A stretch of 64,000 bases of DNA from Streptomyces sp. LaPpAH-108 (GCF_000373625.1 NZ_KB891997.1:1-64000), one strand, 5' to 3'. Counted from the first letter of the stretch, positions 53,608-62,394 are shown. Notes: generated by a model not told the origin, from the letters alone. Program-made: numbers and translations.

Positions 53608-54027
53608 TCAGGCGCTGGCCAGGGACACCTCGGTCGACTTGATGAGCGCGACGACGCGCGTACCGGCCGCCAGCCCGAGGTCGTCCACCGCGTCCCTGGT
53701 GATGGCGGCCGTCAGCTCGCCCGCCTCCACCGTGACCTTCACGGCCGCCATCGAGGGGCCCGCGGTCACCTCGCTGACCGTGCCGGGCAGCTGGTTGCGG
53801 ATGGACAGCCCTTCCACCCGCCCGGTGGCGAGCGCGACCTCGGTGGACTTCATCATGGCCCGCACGGCGGAGCCCTCGGCCAGCCCGAGATCCCGGACGG
53901 CGTCCTCGGTGATCGCCGCCGTGAGGTCCGGGCCGCTCTCGACCCGCACCCGCACGGTCGCCATCGCCTCCCCGTGCGCGATCTCGGTGACGGTGCCGGG
54001 AATCTGATTGCGAATGCTCAGGCTCAT
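53608..54027 (-). CDS. Di-Mop/TOBE molybdate-binding protein
   Basis: 139 aa from ATG at 54027 with AGGAGA upstream. Two tandem Mop (TOBE) domains: LSIRNQIPGTVTEIAHGEAM ... VRAMMKSTEVALA and LSIRNQLPGTVSEV ... VVALIKSTEVSLA. Binds molybdate in the cytosol as a storage or buffer protein. A TAGGTT -10-like box lies about 35-40 bp upstream. Close paralogue at 59714-60133; fits the molybdoenzymes around it. Confidence 0.9.
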   Translation of the reverse strand: MSLSIRNQIPGTVTEIAHGEAMATVRVRVESGPDLTAAITEDAVRDLGLAEGSAVRAMMKSTEVALATGRVEGLSIRNQLPGTVSEVTAGPSMAAVKVTVEAGELTAAITRDAVDDLGLAAGTRVVALIKSTEVSLASA

Positions 54028-54624
54028 GACGTTTCTCCTGTGAATGCGGTGGTGTCTGTTCAACCTAAGCGCGCTGTGCCGAGGCGTTTTTCGAGTGGTC
54101 GCATTCGCTGCCTGCGGGGGCGTATCAGCCCGGTAAATCAGAGGAGGGCTCCCCCGGTCGGCTCAGGGAGGCCCGGACGCACCCCTGAGCGGCACTCTCC
54201 GCATCTGCGTGGTTCCAGTGGCCTTGTGGCTCGCATGTGCGGCCTGATGTGACGACGATCCTGGCATTTGCGTGTGCATGTAGGGCCCTTTCGCTGTGCC
54301 GTGGGTCACGTTCTTGGGGGTCGCGGGGGTGGGGGAGGGGGCTGATCGGGTGAGCGCCGGAGGGCCCCTCGGGGTGGGGTGCGGGTCGTAGGGTGCCCTC
54401 AAATCCCTTGCTGAGCAGGCGAGTTGGCGTGATCGCGGTGTCCATCTGTCGCGCGGCCATGTCTCGTCGGTTTAGTTGAAATCCGTACAGATAGGTAGCT
54501 CCTATCAAGCGGTCGAATTCCCTTCTTTGACGGCCTCGGGTGCCCGGGTGGAAGGTTGTTATCGACACGGAAACCGGAAAGGAATTCCGGAGCTGAATTC
54601 CGTGGTCTCACACAGGAGGAAATC
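54028..54624. other. 597-bp intergenic region upstream of NAD-formate dehydrogenase
   Basis: No gene accepted. It contains a perfect palindrome GATAGGTAGCTCCTATC (54490-54506) and, near the fdh start, two overlapping inverted repeats: CCGGAA (54574-54579) with TTCCGG (54585-54590), and GGAATTC (54581-54587) with GAATTCC (54595-54601). These can form only one hairpin at a time. Confidence 0.6.
54490..54506. promoter_or_regulatory. Palindromic candidate operator GATAGG-N5-CCTATC
   Basis: Perfect 6-5-6 dyad 119 bp before the GTG of the NAD-formate dehydrogenase. The binding regulator is unknown. Confidence 0.5.
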
Positions 54625-55794
54625 GTGGCGAAGATTGTCTGTGTTCTGTACCCGGACCCGGTGACGGGTTTCCCGCCGAAGTACGCCCGCAACGATCTGC
54701 CGAAGATCGAGGGTTACCCGGGTGGTCAGACCCTGCCGTCGCCGAAGGCGATCGACTTCACCCCCGGTGAGCTGCTGGGCAGTGTCTCGGGTGAGCTGGG
54801 CCTGCGCCGCTTCCTCGAAGAGCGCGGTCACACCCTGGTCGTCACTTCGGACAAGGAGGGTCCGGACTCGGAGCTGGACCGTCACCTGCCCGACGCGGAC
54901 GTGGTGATCTCGCAGCCGTTCTGGCCCGCCTACCTCACCCCCGAGCGCATCGCCAAGGCCCCCAAGCTCAAGCTGGCCCTCACCGCCGGTATCGGCTCCG
55001 ACCACGTGGACCTGGACGCGGCGATCGCCCGCGGCATCACGGTCGCCGAGGTCACCTACTCCAACTCCATCAGCGTCGCCGAGCACGCCGTGATGATGGT
55101 GCTGTCCCTGGTCCGCAACTACCTGCCCTCGCACAAGTGGGCGGCCGAGGGCGGCTGGAACATCGCCGACTGCGTCTCGCACTCCTACGACCTGGAGGGC
55201 ATGGACGTCGGTGTCATCGCCGCCGGCCGGATCGGTGTCGCGGTCCTGCGCCGCCTGAAGCCGTTCGACGTCAAGCTCCACTACACCGACAAGCGCCGGC
55301 TGCCCAAGGAGATCGAGGAGGAGCTGAACCTCACCTTCCACCCCACCGCGCAGGACCTCGCCAAGAACGTCGACGTGGTCTCCATCCACGCCCCGCTCCA
55401 CCCCGAGACCCTGAACCTGTTCGACGAGAAGCTCCTGAACAGCATGCGCAAGGGCTCCTACATCGTGAACACCGCCCGCGCCCAGATCGTCGACCGCGAC
55501 GCCGTGGTCCGTGCCCTGGAGTCGGGTCAGCTCGGCGGCTACGCGGGTGACGTGTGGTACCCGCAGCCCGCCCCGGCGGACCACCCGTGGCGCACCATGC
55601 CGTTCAACGGCATGACCCCCCACATCTCCGGCACCTCCCTCACGGCCCAGGCGCGTTACGCGGCCGGTACGCGGGAGATCCTGGAGAACTTCCTGGACGG
55701 CACCCCGATCCGCGACGAGTACCTGATCGTCGACGGCGGCAAGCTCGCCGGCACCGGCGCCGCCTCCTACACCGCGGGCGACAAGAAGAAGTAA
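54625..55794 (+). CDS. fdh: NAD-dependent formate dehydrogenase
   Basis: 389 aa from GTG at 54625 (AGGAGG upstream). D-2-hydroxyacid dehydrogenase fold, close to Pseudomonas/Moraxella FDH: QPFWPAYLTPERI, NSISVAEH, dinucleotide motif AAGRIG, NTARAQIVDRDAV (catalytic Arg), GDVWYPQPAPADHPWRTMP and HISGTSLTAQARYAAGTREIL (catalytic His). Oxidises formate to CO2 with NAD+, needs no metal. Unrelated in fold to the Sec enzyme 8 kb upstream. Confidence 0.96.
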   Translation: MAKIVCVLYPDPVTGFPPKYARNDLPKIEGYPGGQTLPSPKAIDFTPGELLGSVSGELGLRRFLEERGHTLVVTSDKEGPDSELDRHLPDADVVISQPFWPAYLTPERIAKAPKLKLALTAGIGSDHVDLDAAIARGITVAEVTYSNSISVAEHAVMMVLSLVRNYLPSHKWAAEGGWNIADCVSHSYDLEGMDVGVIAAGRIGVAVLRRLKPFDVKLHYTDKRRLPKEIEEELNLTFHPTAQDLAKNVDVVSIHAPLHPETLNLFDEKLLNSMRKGSYIVNTARAQIVDRDAVVRALESGQLGGYAGDVWYPQPAPADHPWRTMPFNGMTPHISGTSLTAQARYAAGTREILENFLDGTPIRDEYLIVDGGKLAGTGAASYTAGDKKK

Positions 55795-55930
55795 GCCCCC
55801 ACTGGCTGTGACAGGGGCGGACGATACCGGTCTCGCCCGCCCCGGCCACGGTCCCCTCGTCCGGAGTTTCTCCATCGCCGGTGTGGGCCGGGTTACTCCG
55901 ACGTGGACAGGACGGAATTTCCGTCGGCAT

Positions 55931-55978
55931 AAGAGGTCGTTTTCTCCGGGGGTGAAAAACCGGAGGGGACGACCTCTT
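55931..55978 (+). terminator. Long hairpin between fdh and formate channel
   Basis: AAGAGGTCGT (55931-55940) is exactly complementary to ACGACCTCTT (55969-55978), with an inner stem CTCCGG (55944-55949) / CCGGAG (55960-55965). Likely the fdh terminator, though it could be a leader structure for the channel gene. Confidence 0.65.
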
Positions 55979-56086
55979 GCCGTGTAATCGAAGAATTTCC
56001 TCATAGGCGCCACTCGACGCCGTCATAATCGTTGCCTATCGAGACGAGTGCCGTTCTCGACGGGCATCAGCACCGAGAGAGTCACC

Positions 56087-57025
56087 GTGCCCATTCCCCT
56101 TCAGCACGCCTTGGAAGAGCAGGCCGCCGCAGCGCGGACCAAGGTGTCCCAGCTTCGCAGCCCCGGCCGCTATCTGCTGCTCTCCGCACTCGCCGGAGCC
56201 TTCATCGGCGTGGCCGGTGTGCTCCTCATCATGGTGACCGGGCCGCTCAGCGCCCAGCACTCCGCGTGGACCAAGCTGGTCCAGGGCGGTGTCTTCGGTA
56301 TCGCGCTGATCCTCGTCGTCTTCGCCGGGTCGGAACTGTGCACCGGCAACGTGCTGACGATGACCCAGGGAGTGACCCGGCGGCGCGTGTCCCCGCTCGG
56401 CGCGATCGGCGTCATCGTCTTCTCCTTCATCGGCAACCTGATCGGCTCGATCGTCTTCGCCTGGATCGTGCACAGCGCCGGTGTCCTGGACATGGTCGGC
56501 GTCCCCGGCAAGCCCGCACCCGGCGCCACCCTGCTCTCCGGCATGCTGACGACGAAGATCCACGAGAGCACCGAGGCCCTGTTCTTCCGTGGCGTCCTGT
56601 GCAACTTCCTGGTCTGCCTGGCCCTGTGGACGGCAGGCCGCACCCGCTCCGACGGCGCCAAGATCGCCCTGATCTTCTGGTGCCTGCTCGCCTTCATCGG
56701 CTCCGGCTTCGAGCACGTCGTCGCCAACATGACGTACTTCTCGCTCGGCCTCTTCCAGCACGTCCCCGGCGTCACGATCGGCTCCTTCGCCCGTGACCTG
56801 CTCTTCGTCGGCCTCGGCAACCTGGTCGGCGGCGCGGTCCTGGTCGGCATCGCGTACGGCGTGATCGCCCGCCCGGCCAAGGGCGCCGGTGCGCAGGTCG
56901 ATCCGCAGACCGGAGCGGTCATCGCTCCGCAGACCGGTGTGCGGGCCGATGCGCCCAGCGCTCCGCAGGCCGACACGCCGGTCAGCGCTCAGGCCGCCGT
57001 CCCCGTCGAGACCACCAAGAGCTAG
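56087..57025 (+). CDS. Formate/nitrite transporter (FocA family)
   Basis: 312 aa from GTG at 56087 (GAGAGAG upstream); GTG at 56048 is an alternative. Six membrane helices; GSELCTGNVLTMT, VLCNFLVCLALW and GSGFEHVVANMTYF (pore His) are the FNT signatures. C-terminal tail of about 45 residues is Ala/Gln/Pro-rich. Adjacent to formate dehydrogenases, so formate is the likely substrate. Confidence 0.93.
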   Translation: MPIPLQHALEEQAAAARTKVSQLRSPGRYLLLSALAGAFIGVAGVLLIMVTGPLSAQHSAWTKLVQGGVFGIALILVVFAGSELCTGNVLTMTQGVTRRRVSPLGAIGVIVFSFIGNLIGSIVFAWIVHSAGVLDMVGVPGKPAPGATLLSGMLTTKIHESTEALFFRGVLCNFLVCLALWTAGRTRSDGAKIALIFWCLLAFIGSGFEHVVANMTYFSLGLFQHVPGVTIGSFARDLLFVGLGNLVGGAVLVGIAYGVIARPAKGAGAQVDPQTGAVIAPQTGVRADAPSAPQADTPVSAQAAVPVETTKS

Positions 57026-57086
57026 CGCTCCGCCCGCCCTTGCCCCGTTCCCCGCCGCTCGCCCCTCCCCAGAAAGGCCCTCTCCC

Positions 57087-58451
57087 ATGCCCAGCACCGG
57101 CACCACCAAGCCGCCCCGGATCCTCATCGTCGGCGGTGGCTACGTCGGTCTGTACACCGCCCTGCGCCTCCTCAAGAAGCTGCGCAAGCACGAGGCCACC
57201 GTCACGGTGGTCGACCCGCGCCCGTACATGACGTACCTGCCCTTCCTCCCCGAGGCCGCCGGAGGCAACATCGCCGCCCGCAACCTCGTCGCCCCGCTGC
57301 GCCCGGCGCTGAAGGGGGCGGAGGTCGTCACCGGTCATGTCGTCGCCGTCGACCACCAGGCGAAGACCGCCACCATCGTGCCCGCGGCGGGCGACGAGTA
57401 CGAGCTGCCCTTCGACTACCTCGTGGTCGCCACCGGCTCCGTGTCGCGCACCTTCCCCATCCCCGGTCTCGCGGAGCACGGCATCGGCCTGAAGACGGTC
57501 GAGGAGGCCATCAGCCTGCGCAACCACGTGCTGTGGCAGCTCGACAAGGCCGACTCCACCAGTGACCCGGAGGTCCGCCGCAAGGCGCTCACCTTCGTGT
57601 TCGTCGGCGGCGGCTTCGCGGGTGTGGAGGCCATCGGCGAGATCGAGGACATGGCCCGGGACGCGGCGGAGAACTACGGCAACGTCAGCCGCGACGACAT
57701 GCGCTTCATCATGGTCGAGGCCGCGAACCGCATCCTCCCCGAGATGGGCCCCGACCTGGGCGTATGGACGATGCAGAAGCTGGAGGAGCGCGGCATCGAG
57801 GTCTACCTCAACACCTCCATGGAGTCCTGCCTGGGCCAGCACGTGGTGCTGAAGAACGGCGTCGAGACCCCCGCCGCCACCCTCGTCTGGACGGCCGGCG
57901 TCAAGCCCAGCCCGCTGCTCGCCGACTTCGGCCTGCCGCTCGGCCCGAAGGGCCACATCGACACCGCGCCCACCCTCCAGGTGCAGGGCATGGACCACGT
58001 CTGGGCCGCCGGTGACAACGCCCAGGTGCCGGACCTCGCGTCGGGCGAGGGCGCCTGGTGCCCGCCGAACGCGCAGCACGCCGTACGCCAGGCCCTCGTC
58101 CTCGGCGACAACGTCATCGCCCGGCTGCGCGACGACGAGCCGAAGGTGTACCGGCACAAGAACCTCGGTGCGGTGGCCAGCATCGGTCTGCACAAGGGCG
58201 TGGCCATCCTGTTCGGCAAGTACAAGCTCAAGGGCCGTCCCGCCTGGTGGTTCCACCGGCTCTACCACGGCAGCCGGGTGCCGACCATGAACCGCAAGCT
58301 GCGGGTCTTCCTCGACTGGACGCTCGCCATCTTCCTGCGGCGCGAGACCGTGGGCCTGCCCGCGATGGCGCACCCGCGCGACGCGTTCGTGGACGCCTCC
58401 CTCTCCGAACCGCTGCTGCGCCGCGCGGACCGGGCCAACAGCCTTTCCTGA
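57087..58451 (+). CDS. ndh: Type II NADH:quinone dehydrogenase
   Basis: 454 aa from ATG at 57087. Two Rossmann motifs: ILIVGGGYVGLYTALRLL (FAD) and FVFVGGGFAGVEAIGEI (NADH), plus VWAAGDNAQVPD and AWCPPNAQHAVRQA near the quinone site. C-terminal amphipathic region (LRVFLDWTLAIFLRRE) for membrane attachment. Non-proton-pumping; would reoxidise NADH made by the neighbouring formate dehydrogenase. A typical genome has other copies. Confidence 0.92.
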   Translation: MPSTGTTKPPRILIVGGGYVGLYTALRLLKKLRKHEATVTVVDPRPYMTYLPFLPEAAGGNIAARNLVAPLRPALKGAEVVTGHVVAVDHQAKTATIVPAAGDEYELPFDYLVVATGSVSRTFPIPGLAEHGIGLKTVEEAISLRNHVLWQLDKADSTSDPEVRRKALTFVFVGGGFAGVEAIGEIEDMARDAAENYGNVSRDDMRFIMVEAANRILPEMGPDLGVWTMQKLEERGIEVYLNTSMESCLGQHVVLKNGVETPAATLVWTAGVKPSPLLADFGLPLGPKGHIDTAPTLQVQGMDHVWAAGDNAQVPDLASGEGAWCPPNAQHAVRQALVLGDNVIARLRDDEPKVYRHKNLGAVASIGLHKGVAILFGKYKLKGRPAWWFHRLYHGSRVPTMNRKLRVFLDWTLAIFLRRETVGLPAMAHPRDAFVDASLSEPLLRRADRANSLS

Positions 58452-58471
58452 GCGGGGAGTTCGCGCGCGGT

Positions 58472-59509
58472 TCAGTCGGCCCGGCGGACCGCGCGCAGCA
58501 GGAAGTGATGCGGGGCGTCCTCGTAGCACGCCGGGTGCCAGCCCGTCGCGCGCAGGGCCGGGAGCAGATTGTTCTCGGTCAGCGGGTCGTCGGGGGCGAG
58601 GGGGCGGCCGTGGCGGGCGGCTCGTTCGGCGTGGCCGGAGGGGTGGAAGAGCAGCAGGACGCCGTCCGGGGCCGTGATCCGGGCCCATTCGCACAGCGCC
58701 CGGCGCGGGTCGGGGAGGTGGTTGAGCAGGCCCGCGCTGAAGACGCCGTCCACCGCCCCGGCCCGCAGCGGGAGGCGGCAGGCGTCGGCCAGGACCAAGT
58801 GGCCCTGGCCGCCCCGGCCTTGGCGCGCGGCGGCCGTCAGCATGGCGGGCGTGAGGTCGACACCGGCCACCACGCCCGCCGGGCCGACCTGGTCGCGCAG
58901 GGCGGGCAGCACCCGGCCGGTGCCGCAGCCCACGTCCAACACCCGCTGTCCCGGGCGCAGTTCCATCCGGTGGGCGGCGGCCGTGTACCGGGGGCCGTCG
59001 TCGGTGAACCGCTCGTCCCAGCTCGCCGCCCGCCGGGTGAAGAAGGCGCGCGTCGTGGTGTGTTCGGCCCGGTTCGCGACGAGGGTGGCGAAACGGTCGT
59101 ACACGCCGTCGGCGTGCGGGACCTGGTGGAAGCGCAGGCCCCAGGCGGACGGGGTGATGCGGAGCACTCGTACGTCGGTCTCGTCGTGTGGGGTGCGGGA
59201 GTGGTCGGGGAGTGCGTGCTTCGCCGTATCGCCGTCGGCCGCCAGGGCCAGCAGCCGCGCCCCCGTCCCGAGGCCCAGCACCGGTACTTCGGCTTCCAGC
59301 GCGGCACGCAGCAGCGCCAGTTGGGCCGTGAGGCCGAGGGTGCCCGTCGGGCCGTCCAGCACCACCAGGGCGACCATGCCGTCCACCGTGTCCGGCAGCC
59401 GCTCGCCCGCCCAGGCGCGGCAGACCCGCACCGGCAGCCCGGTGGCGGCGAGCGCGGCGCCGATGGCGCAGGGGCTCTCCGCCGCTGTGTGTTCGACGAT
59501 CTGGATCAC
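58472..59509 (-). CDS. Inactive glutaminase-like domain fused to methyltransferase
   Basis: 345 aa from GTG at 59509 (GAGGTG upstream). Residues 1-100 follow the class I glutamine amidotransferase pattern (DGMVALVVLDGP; EVPVLGLGTGARLLAL), but the nucleophile of GxCxG is Gly81. After a linker, residues about 155-345 form a SAM methyltransferase (RVLDVGCGTGRVLPAL; LADACRLPLRAGAVDGVFS). Convergent with ndh; substrate unknown. Confidence 0.78.
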   Translation of the reverse strand: MIQIVEHTAAESPCAIGAALAATGLPVRVCRAWAGERLPDTVDGMVALVVLDGPTGTLGLTAQLALLRAALEAEVPVLGLGTGARLLALAADGDTAKHALPDHSRTPHDETDVRVLRITPSAWGLRFHQVPHADGVYDRFATLVANRAEHTTTRAFFTRRAASWDERFTDDGPRYTAAAHRMELRPGQRVLDVGCGTGRVLPALRDQVGPAGVVAGVDLTPAMLTAAARQGRGGQGHLVLADACRLPLRAGAVDGVFSAGLLNHLPDPRRALCEWARITAPDGVLLLFHPSGHAERAARHGRPLAPDDPLTENNLLPALRATGWHPACYEDAPHHFLLRAVRRAD

Positions 59510-59633
59510 GGCTCACCACCTCACGCGCGACCCGTACCCCGCCGGACAGCGGGGGCACAGCACGGGAACGGGTCTTCGTGCCTCTTGTCTGCCAGCCTAT
59601 TACGGCCGCGAGGGTGGCGAATGCAAGGGGTAA

Positions 59634-59680
59634 TGCGACGCGACGGGCTGTCACGGCTAGCTTGTGCGCGTACACGCACA
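59634..59680 (+). promoter_or_regulatory. Promoter with near-palindromic operator before second Mop gene
   Basis: TGCGAC (59634-59639), 18 bp, TAGCTT (59658-59663); then TGTGCGCGTACACGCACA (59663-59680), an 18-bp dyad with one mismatched pair, immediately downstream of the -10. A repressor here would block transcription. Confidence 0.5.
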
Positions 59681-59713
59681 GGACATAGCCGACCTCTCTC
59701 CGTGAGGAGCGCC

Positions 59714-60133
59714 ATGAACGTGAGTATGCGCAATCAGATTCCCGGCACCGTCACCGACATCGCCCATGGCGAGGTGATGGCGACCGTGCGGGTGCGCCTC
59801 GACGGCGGTCAACGCCTCACGGCGGCGATCACCCTGGAGTCCGTCAAGGACCTCGGACTGGCCGAGGGGTCCGCCGTGCGGGCCATGATGAAGTCCACCG
59901 AGGTCGCGCTCGCCACCGGGCGGGTGGAGGGGCTGTCCATCCGCAACCAGCTGCCCGGCACGGTCACCAGCCTGGCCGTCGGCGGCGCGATGGCCACCGT
60001 GCGGGTCGCCGTCGACGGGGGCGAGCTGACGGCGGCGATCACCAAGGACGCGGTGGACGACCTCGGGCTGACGGCCGGATCGCCGGTCGTGGTGCTGATC
60101 AAGTCGACGGAGGTGTCGCTGGCCAGCGTGTGA
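59714..60133 (+). CDS. Di-Mop/TOBE molybdate-binding protein (second copy)
   Basis: 139 aa, ATG preceded by GAGGAG. Two Mop domains nearly identical in layout to the protein at 53608-54027 (VRAMMKSTEVALATGRVEG shared; ends VVVLIKSTEVSLASV). Clear paralogue; probably cytosolic molybdate buffering. It has its own promoter and operator and lies next to a molybdenum oxidoreductase gene. Confidence 0.9.
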   Translation: MNVSMRNQIPGTVTDIAHGEVMATVRVRLDGGQRLTAAITLESVKDLGLAEGSAVRAMMKSTEVALATGRVEGLSIRNQLPGTVTSLAVGGAMATVRVAVDGGELTAAITKDAVDDLGLTAGSPVVVLIKSTEVSLASV

Positions 60134-60290
60134 CGCGAGGCGGGCGAGGTGGGGCGGGGCGGGTTCTCGGCTCCGCCCCCTTCCCGGTCTCCCTTCCCGA
60201 CCCCCACCTCGTGCCCCGCTCCACGGGAGCACTTACGCTGCTCTGGTAGGCAGCTGTGCCCCGGGGCACGGGCGGAGAGGGGACAACCAC

Positions 60291-60914
60291 GTGGTCGGCA
60301 ACGGACAAGGCGCCCCCGCCGACGTGCCCGAACGGATACCGCCCGGGCAGCGCCTCGTCCACGGCTGGCCCGTCTCGCACTACGGCTCCGTGCCCCGCTT
60401 CCGCCCCCAGCGCTGGAACCTGCGCGTCTTCGGCGCCACCGCCTCAGGCAAGGAGCAGCAGTGGCTGTTCGACGACCTGACCGCGCTCCCGCACACCACG
60501 GTGGTGGCCGACCTGCACTGCGCCACGGGCCCCACCTCCACCGACCACGAGTGGTACGGCATCCCCGCGCGCGCCGTCCTCGACCTGGTCCCGCCCGCGC
60601 CCGAGGTCAGCCATGTCATGGCCTGGGCGGAGTACGGTTACTCGGCCAACCTGCGCCTGTCCGACTTCGACGCCCCCGAGACGGTCCTGGCCACCCACCA
60701 CAACGGCGAACCCCTCACCGCCGAACACGGCTTCCCGCTCCGCCTGGTCGTCCCCCACCTCTACGGCTACAAGAGCCCCAAATGGCTCCGCGCCATCGAA
60801 TACCTCACCGAGGACCGCCGCGGCTTCTGGGAGGAACGCGGCTACCACAACATCGGCGACCCCTGGCGCGAGCAGCGGTACTCCCACCAGGAGGCGCCGG
60901 GGGAGGGGCCGTAG
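60291..60914 (+). CDS. Sulfite-oxidase-like molybdopterin oxidoreductase
   Basis: 207 aa from GTG at 60291. SUOX/YedY fold: RFRPQRWNLRVFGA, Mo-ligand Cys in VVADLHCATGPTS, and LRLVVPHLYGYKSPKWLRAIEYL. No Tat signal or dimerisation domain, so a short cytoplasmic form. Substrate unknown (sulfoxide or N-oxide reduction are options). Follows the second Mop gene. Confidence 0.88.
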   Translation: MVGNGQGAPADVPERIPPGQRLVHGWPVSHYGSVPRFRPQRWNLRVFGATASGKEQQWLFDDLTALPHTTVVADLHCATGPTSTDHEWYGIPARAVLDLVPPAPEVSHVMAWAEYGYSANLRLSDFDAPETVLATHHNGEPLTAEHGFPLRLVVPHLYGYKSPKWLRAIEYLTEDRRGFWEERGYHNIGDPWREQRYSHQEAPGEGP

Positions 60915-60951
60915 CCCCTGGGCCGGTCGTTGTCGGGCTCGTGGCTCGTCG

Positions 60952-62394
60952 TCAGCGGTGACGTGCCGGTCTGACGCGGCGGCGGGCCGCTGTGATGGTG
61001 GTGGCTCCTGTCAGGAGGAGGGCTGCTGCCAGGAGGGTTTCCGTGCGGGCGTCCGTGCCTGTGGCGGCGAGTTCGCCGGGCGTGGGGGCGGGGGTGTCGG
61101 TCGTCGGGGTGACCGGGGCGGGGGCCGTGGAGGTGTCCGACGGGGTCGGGGTGTCCGGGACCGTGCTGATGGTGGGGGTCGCGGTGGTGTCCGAGGCGGT
61201 CGGGGAGGGCTTCTTGGTGGGGGTCGGGGTGGGGGAGGCCGTGGGGGAGGGGGACTCCGGGGGCGGCGAGGTCTGCGTGGTGAGGGACAGGGTGCCGAAG
61301 GAGATGCCCGTCGAGCCGCCCAGGGCCTGGGTGGAGGCGCGGACGTCGGAGCCCTGCTGGCCGTCGGCGGCCACGTTGAAGCCGCCGTCGTCGTTCTGCT
61401 GACCGGCGAGGAAGGCGAGTGTCTTGGTGATCTGCGCCTGGTAGGTGTCCGCGTCCAGGCTGAGGCCCTGCACCGCCAGGCCCGCCGAGTTGGTGGAGTC
61501 GCCCGCCGCGCCGGGGAAACCGCCGTCCGCCTTCTGCTGCTTCGCGATCCAGGCGACGCCCTTCGCCACGGCGTCCGAGGCCGCCTCGTCGTCGGGGAGG
61601 AGCGCCAGGGCCATCACCGCCATCGCGGTGGAGTCCACGTCCGAGTCACCGGTGGAGGGAATCAGGCTCGGCCAGGAGCCGTTGGCGTTCTGGAGCTTCT
61701 TCAAGTACGCGACAGGGGCGGTCGCGTTCGAGTCGTCGCCGGCCCTCAACTGGGCCATCACACCCAGGGACTGGGAGAAGACGGACGGCGCGTAGGTGTA
61801 CGCCCCCGGCGCCGCGCAGCTCGTGTCGGCCGTACTCGCCTCCGCGCAGACGGCCTTGTCCAGCGCCGCGATCAGATCCTGGCCGCCGAACGCGCGCGGG
61901 TCCTTCCCCGCCACCTCCGCGAGCAGCGCCTCCTTGCCGATCGCGCCACCGCTCGCGTACGACGTGCCGATGCCCGTCCAGTCGTTGACCGTACGGCCCG
62001 TGCCGTCGGTCTTCCGCTGGTCGAGGAAGTCCACGATCTTCGTGAAGGCCGCATCGTTCTTCCGCGTCGCGGCCAGCGCGTACGCCCCGTCGATCGTCAG
62101 CCCGAAGTCGGCGAACCCGCCGCCGAACGGCTCGTAGTAGTGCCCGTCGGTCAGCTGGGCCGGGGCGACCAGATAGGCGGTGCCCTTCTCCAGATCGGGC
62201 GTCGCGGCTCGTACGGCGGAGGCCCTGACCTGCGCGGTCGCGGATGCGGAGGGGGCCGCCGGGGTCAGCGTGTCGGCGTGGGCCGGGAGAGCCGATGCCC
62301 AGAGGGAGACCCCGGTCGCCGAGGCCAGCAGGAACGCGGTGGCGACGGCCGCGGTTCTCCCGCCGCCCGGTCTTCCGCTCGGAACTCGGTGCAC
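60952..62394 (-). CDS. Sortase-anchored alpha/alpha-barrel protein under B12 riboswitch
   Basis: 480 aa from GTG at 62394 (GAGGGGG upstream). Signal peptide (TAAVATAFLLASATGVSLWA ... AHA). Residues about 65-345 are helical repeats of the prenyltransferase/squalene-oxidase type (NGSWPSLIPSTGDSDVDSTA; ADGGFPGAAGDSTNSAGLAV; DDGGFNVAADGQQGSDVRAS), the fold that forms the alpha domain of animal transcobalamin and intrinsic factor. Then a Pro/Thr/Ser-rich wall-spanning linker, the sortase motif LAATG, a membrane helix and RRR tail. With a cobalamin riboswitch upstream, B12 capture at the cell wall is likely. Confidence 0.85.
   Translation of the reverse strand: MHRVPSGRPGGGRTAAVATAFLLASATGVSLWASALPAHADTLTPAAPSASATAQVRASAVRAATPDLEKGTAYLVAPAQLTDGHYYEPFGGGFADFGLTIDGAYALAATRKNDAAFTKIVDFLDQRKTDGTGRTVNDWTGIGTSYASGGAIGKEALLAEVAGKDPRAFGGQDLIAALDKAVCAEASTADTSCAAPGAYTYAPSVFSQSLGVMAQLRAGDDSNATAPVAYLKKLQNANGSWPSLIPSTGDSDVDSTAMAVMALALLPDDEAASDAVAKGVAWIAKQQKADGGFPGAAGDSTNSAGLAVQGLSLDADTYQAQITKTLAFLAGQQNDDGGFNVAADGQQGSDVRASTQALGGSTGISFGTLSLTTQTSPPPESPSPTASPTPTPTKKPSPTASDTTATPTISTVPDTPTPSDTSTAPAPVTPTTDTPAPTPGELAATGTDARTETLLAAALLLTGATTITAARRRVRPARHR

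Noticed and set aside
54125..54568. 147-residue open frame on the minus strand
   Set aside because: No ribosome binding site or recognisable motif, and it covers the regulatory region of the NAD-formate dehydrogenase.
58472..59509. Functional glutamine amidotransferase
   Set aside because: The nucleophilic Cys is replaced by Gly81.
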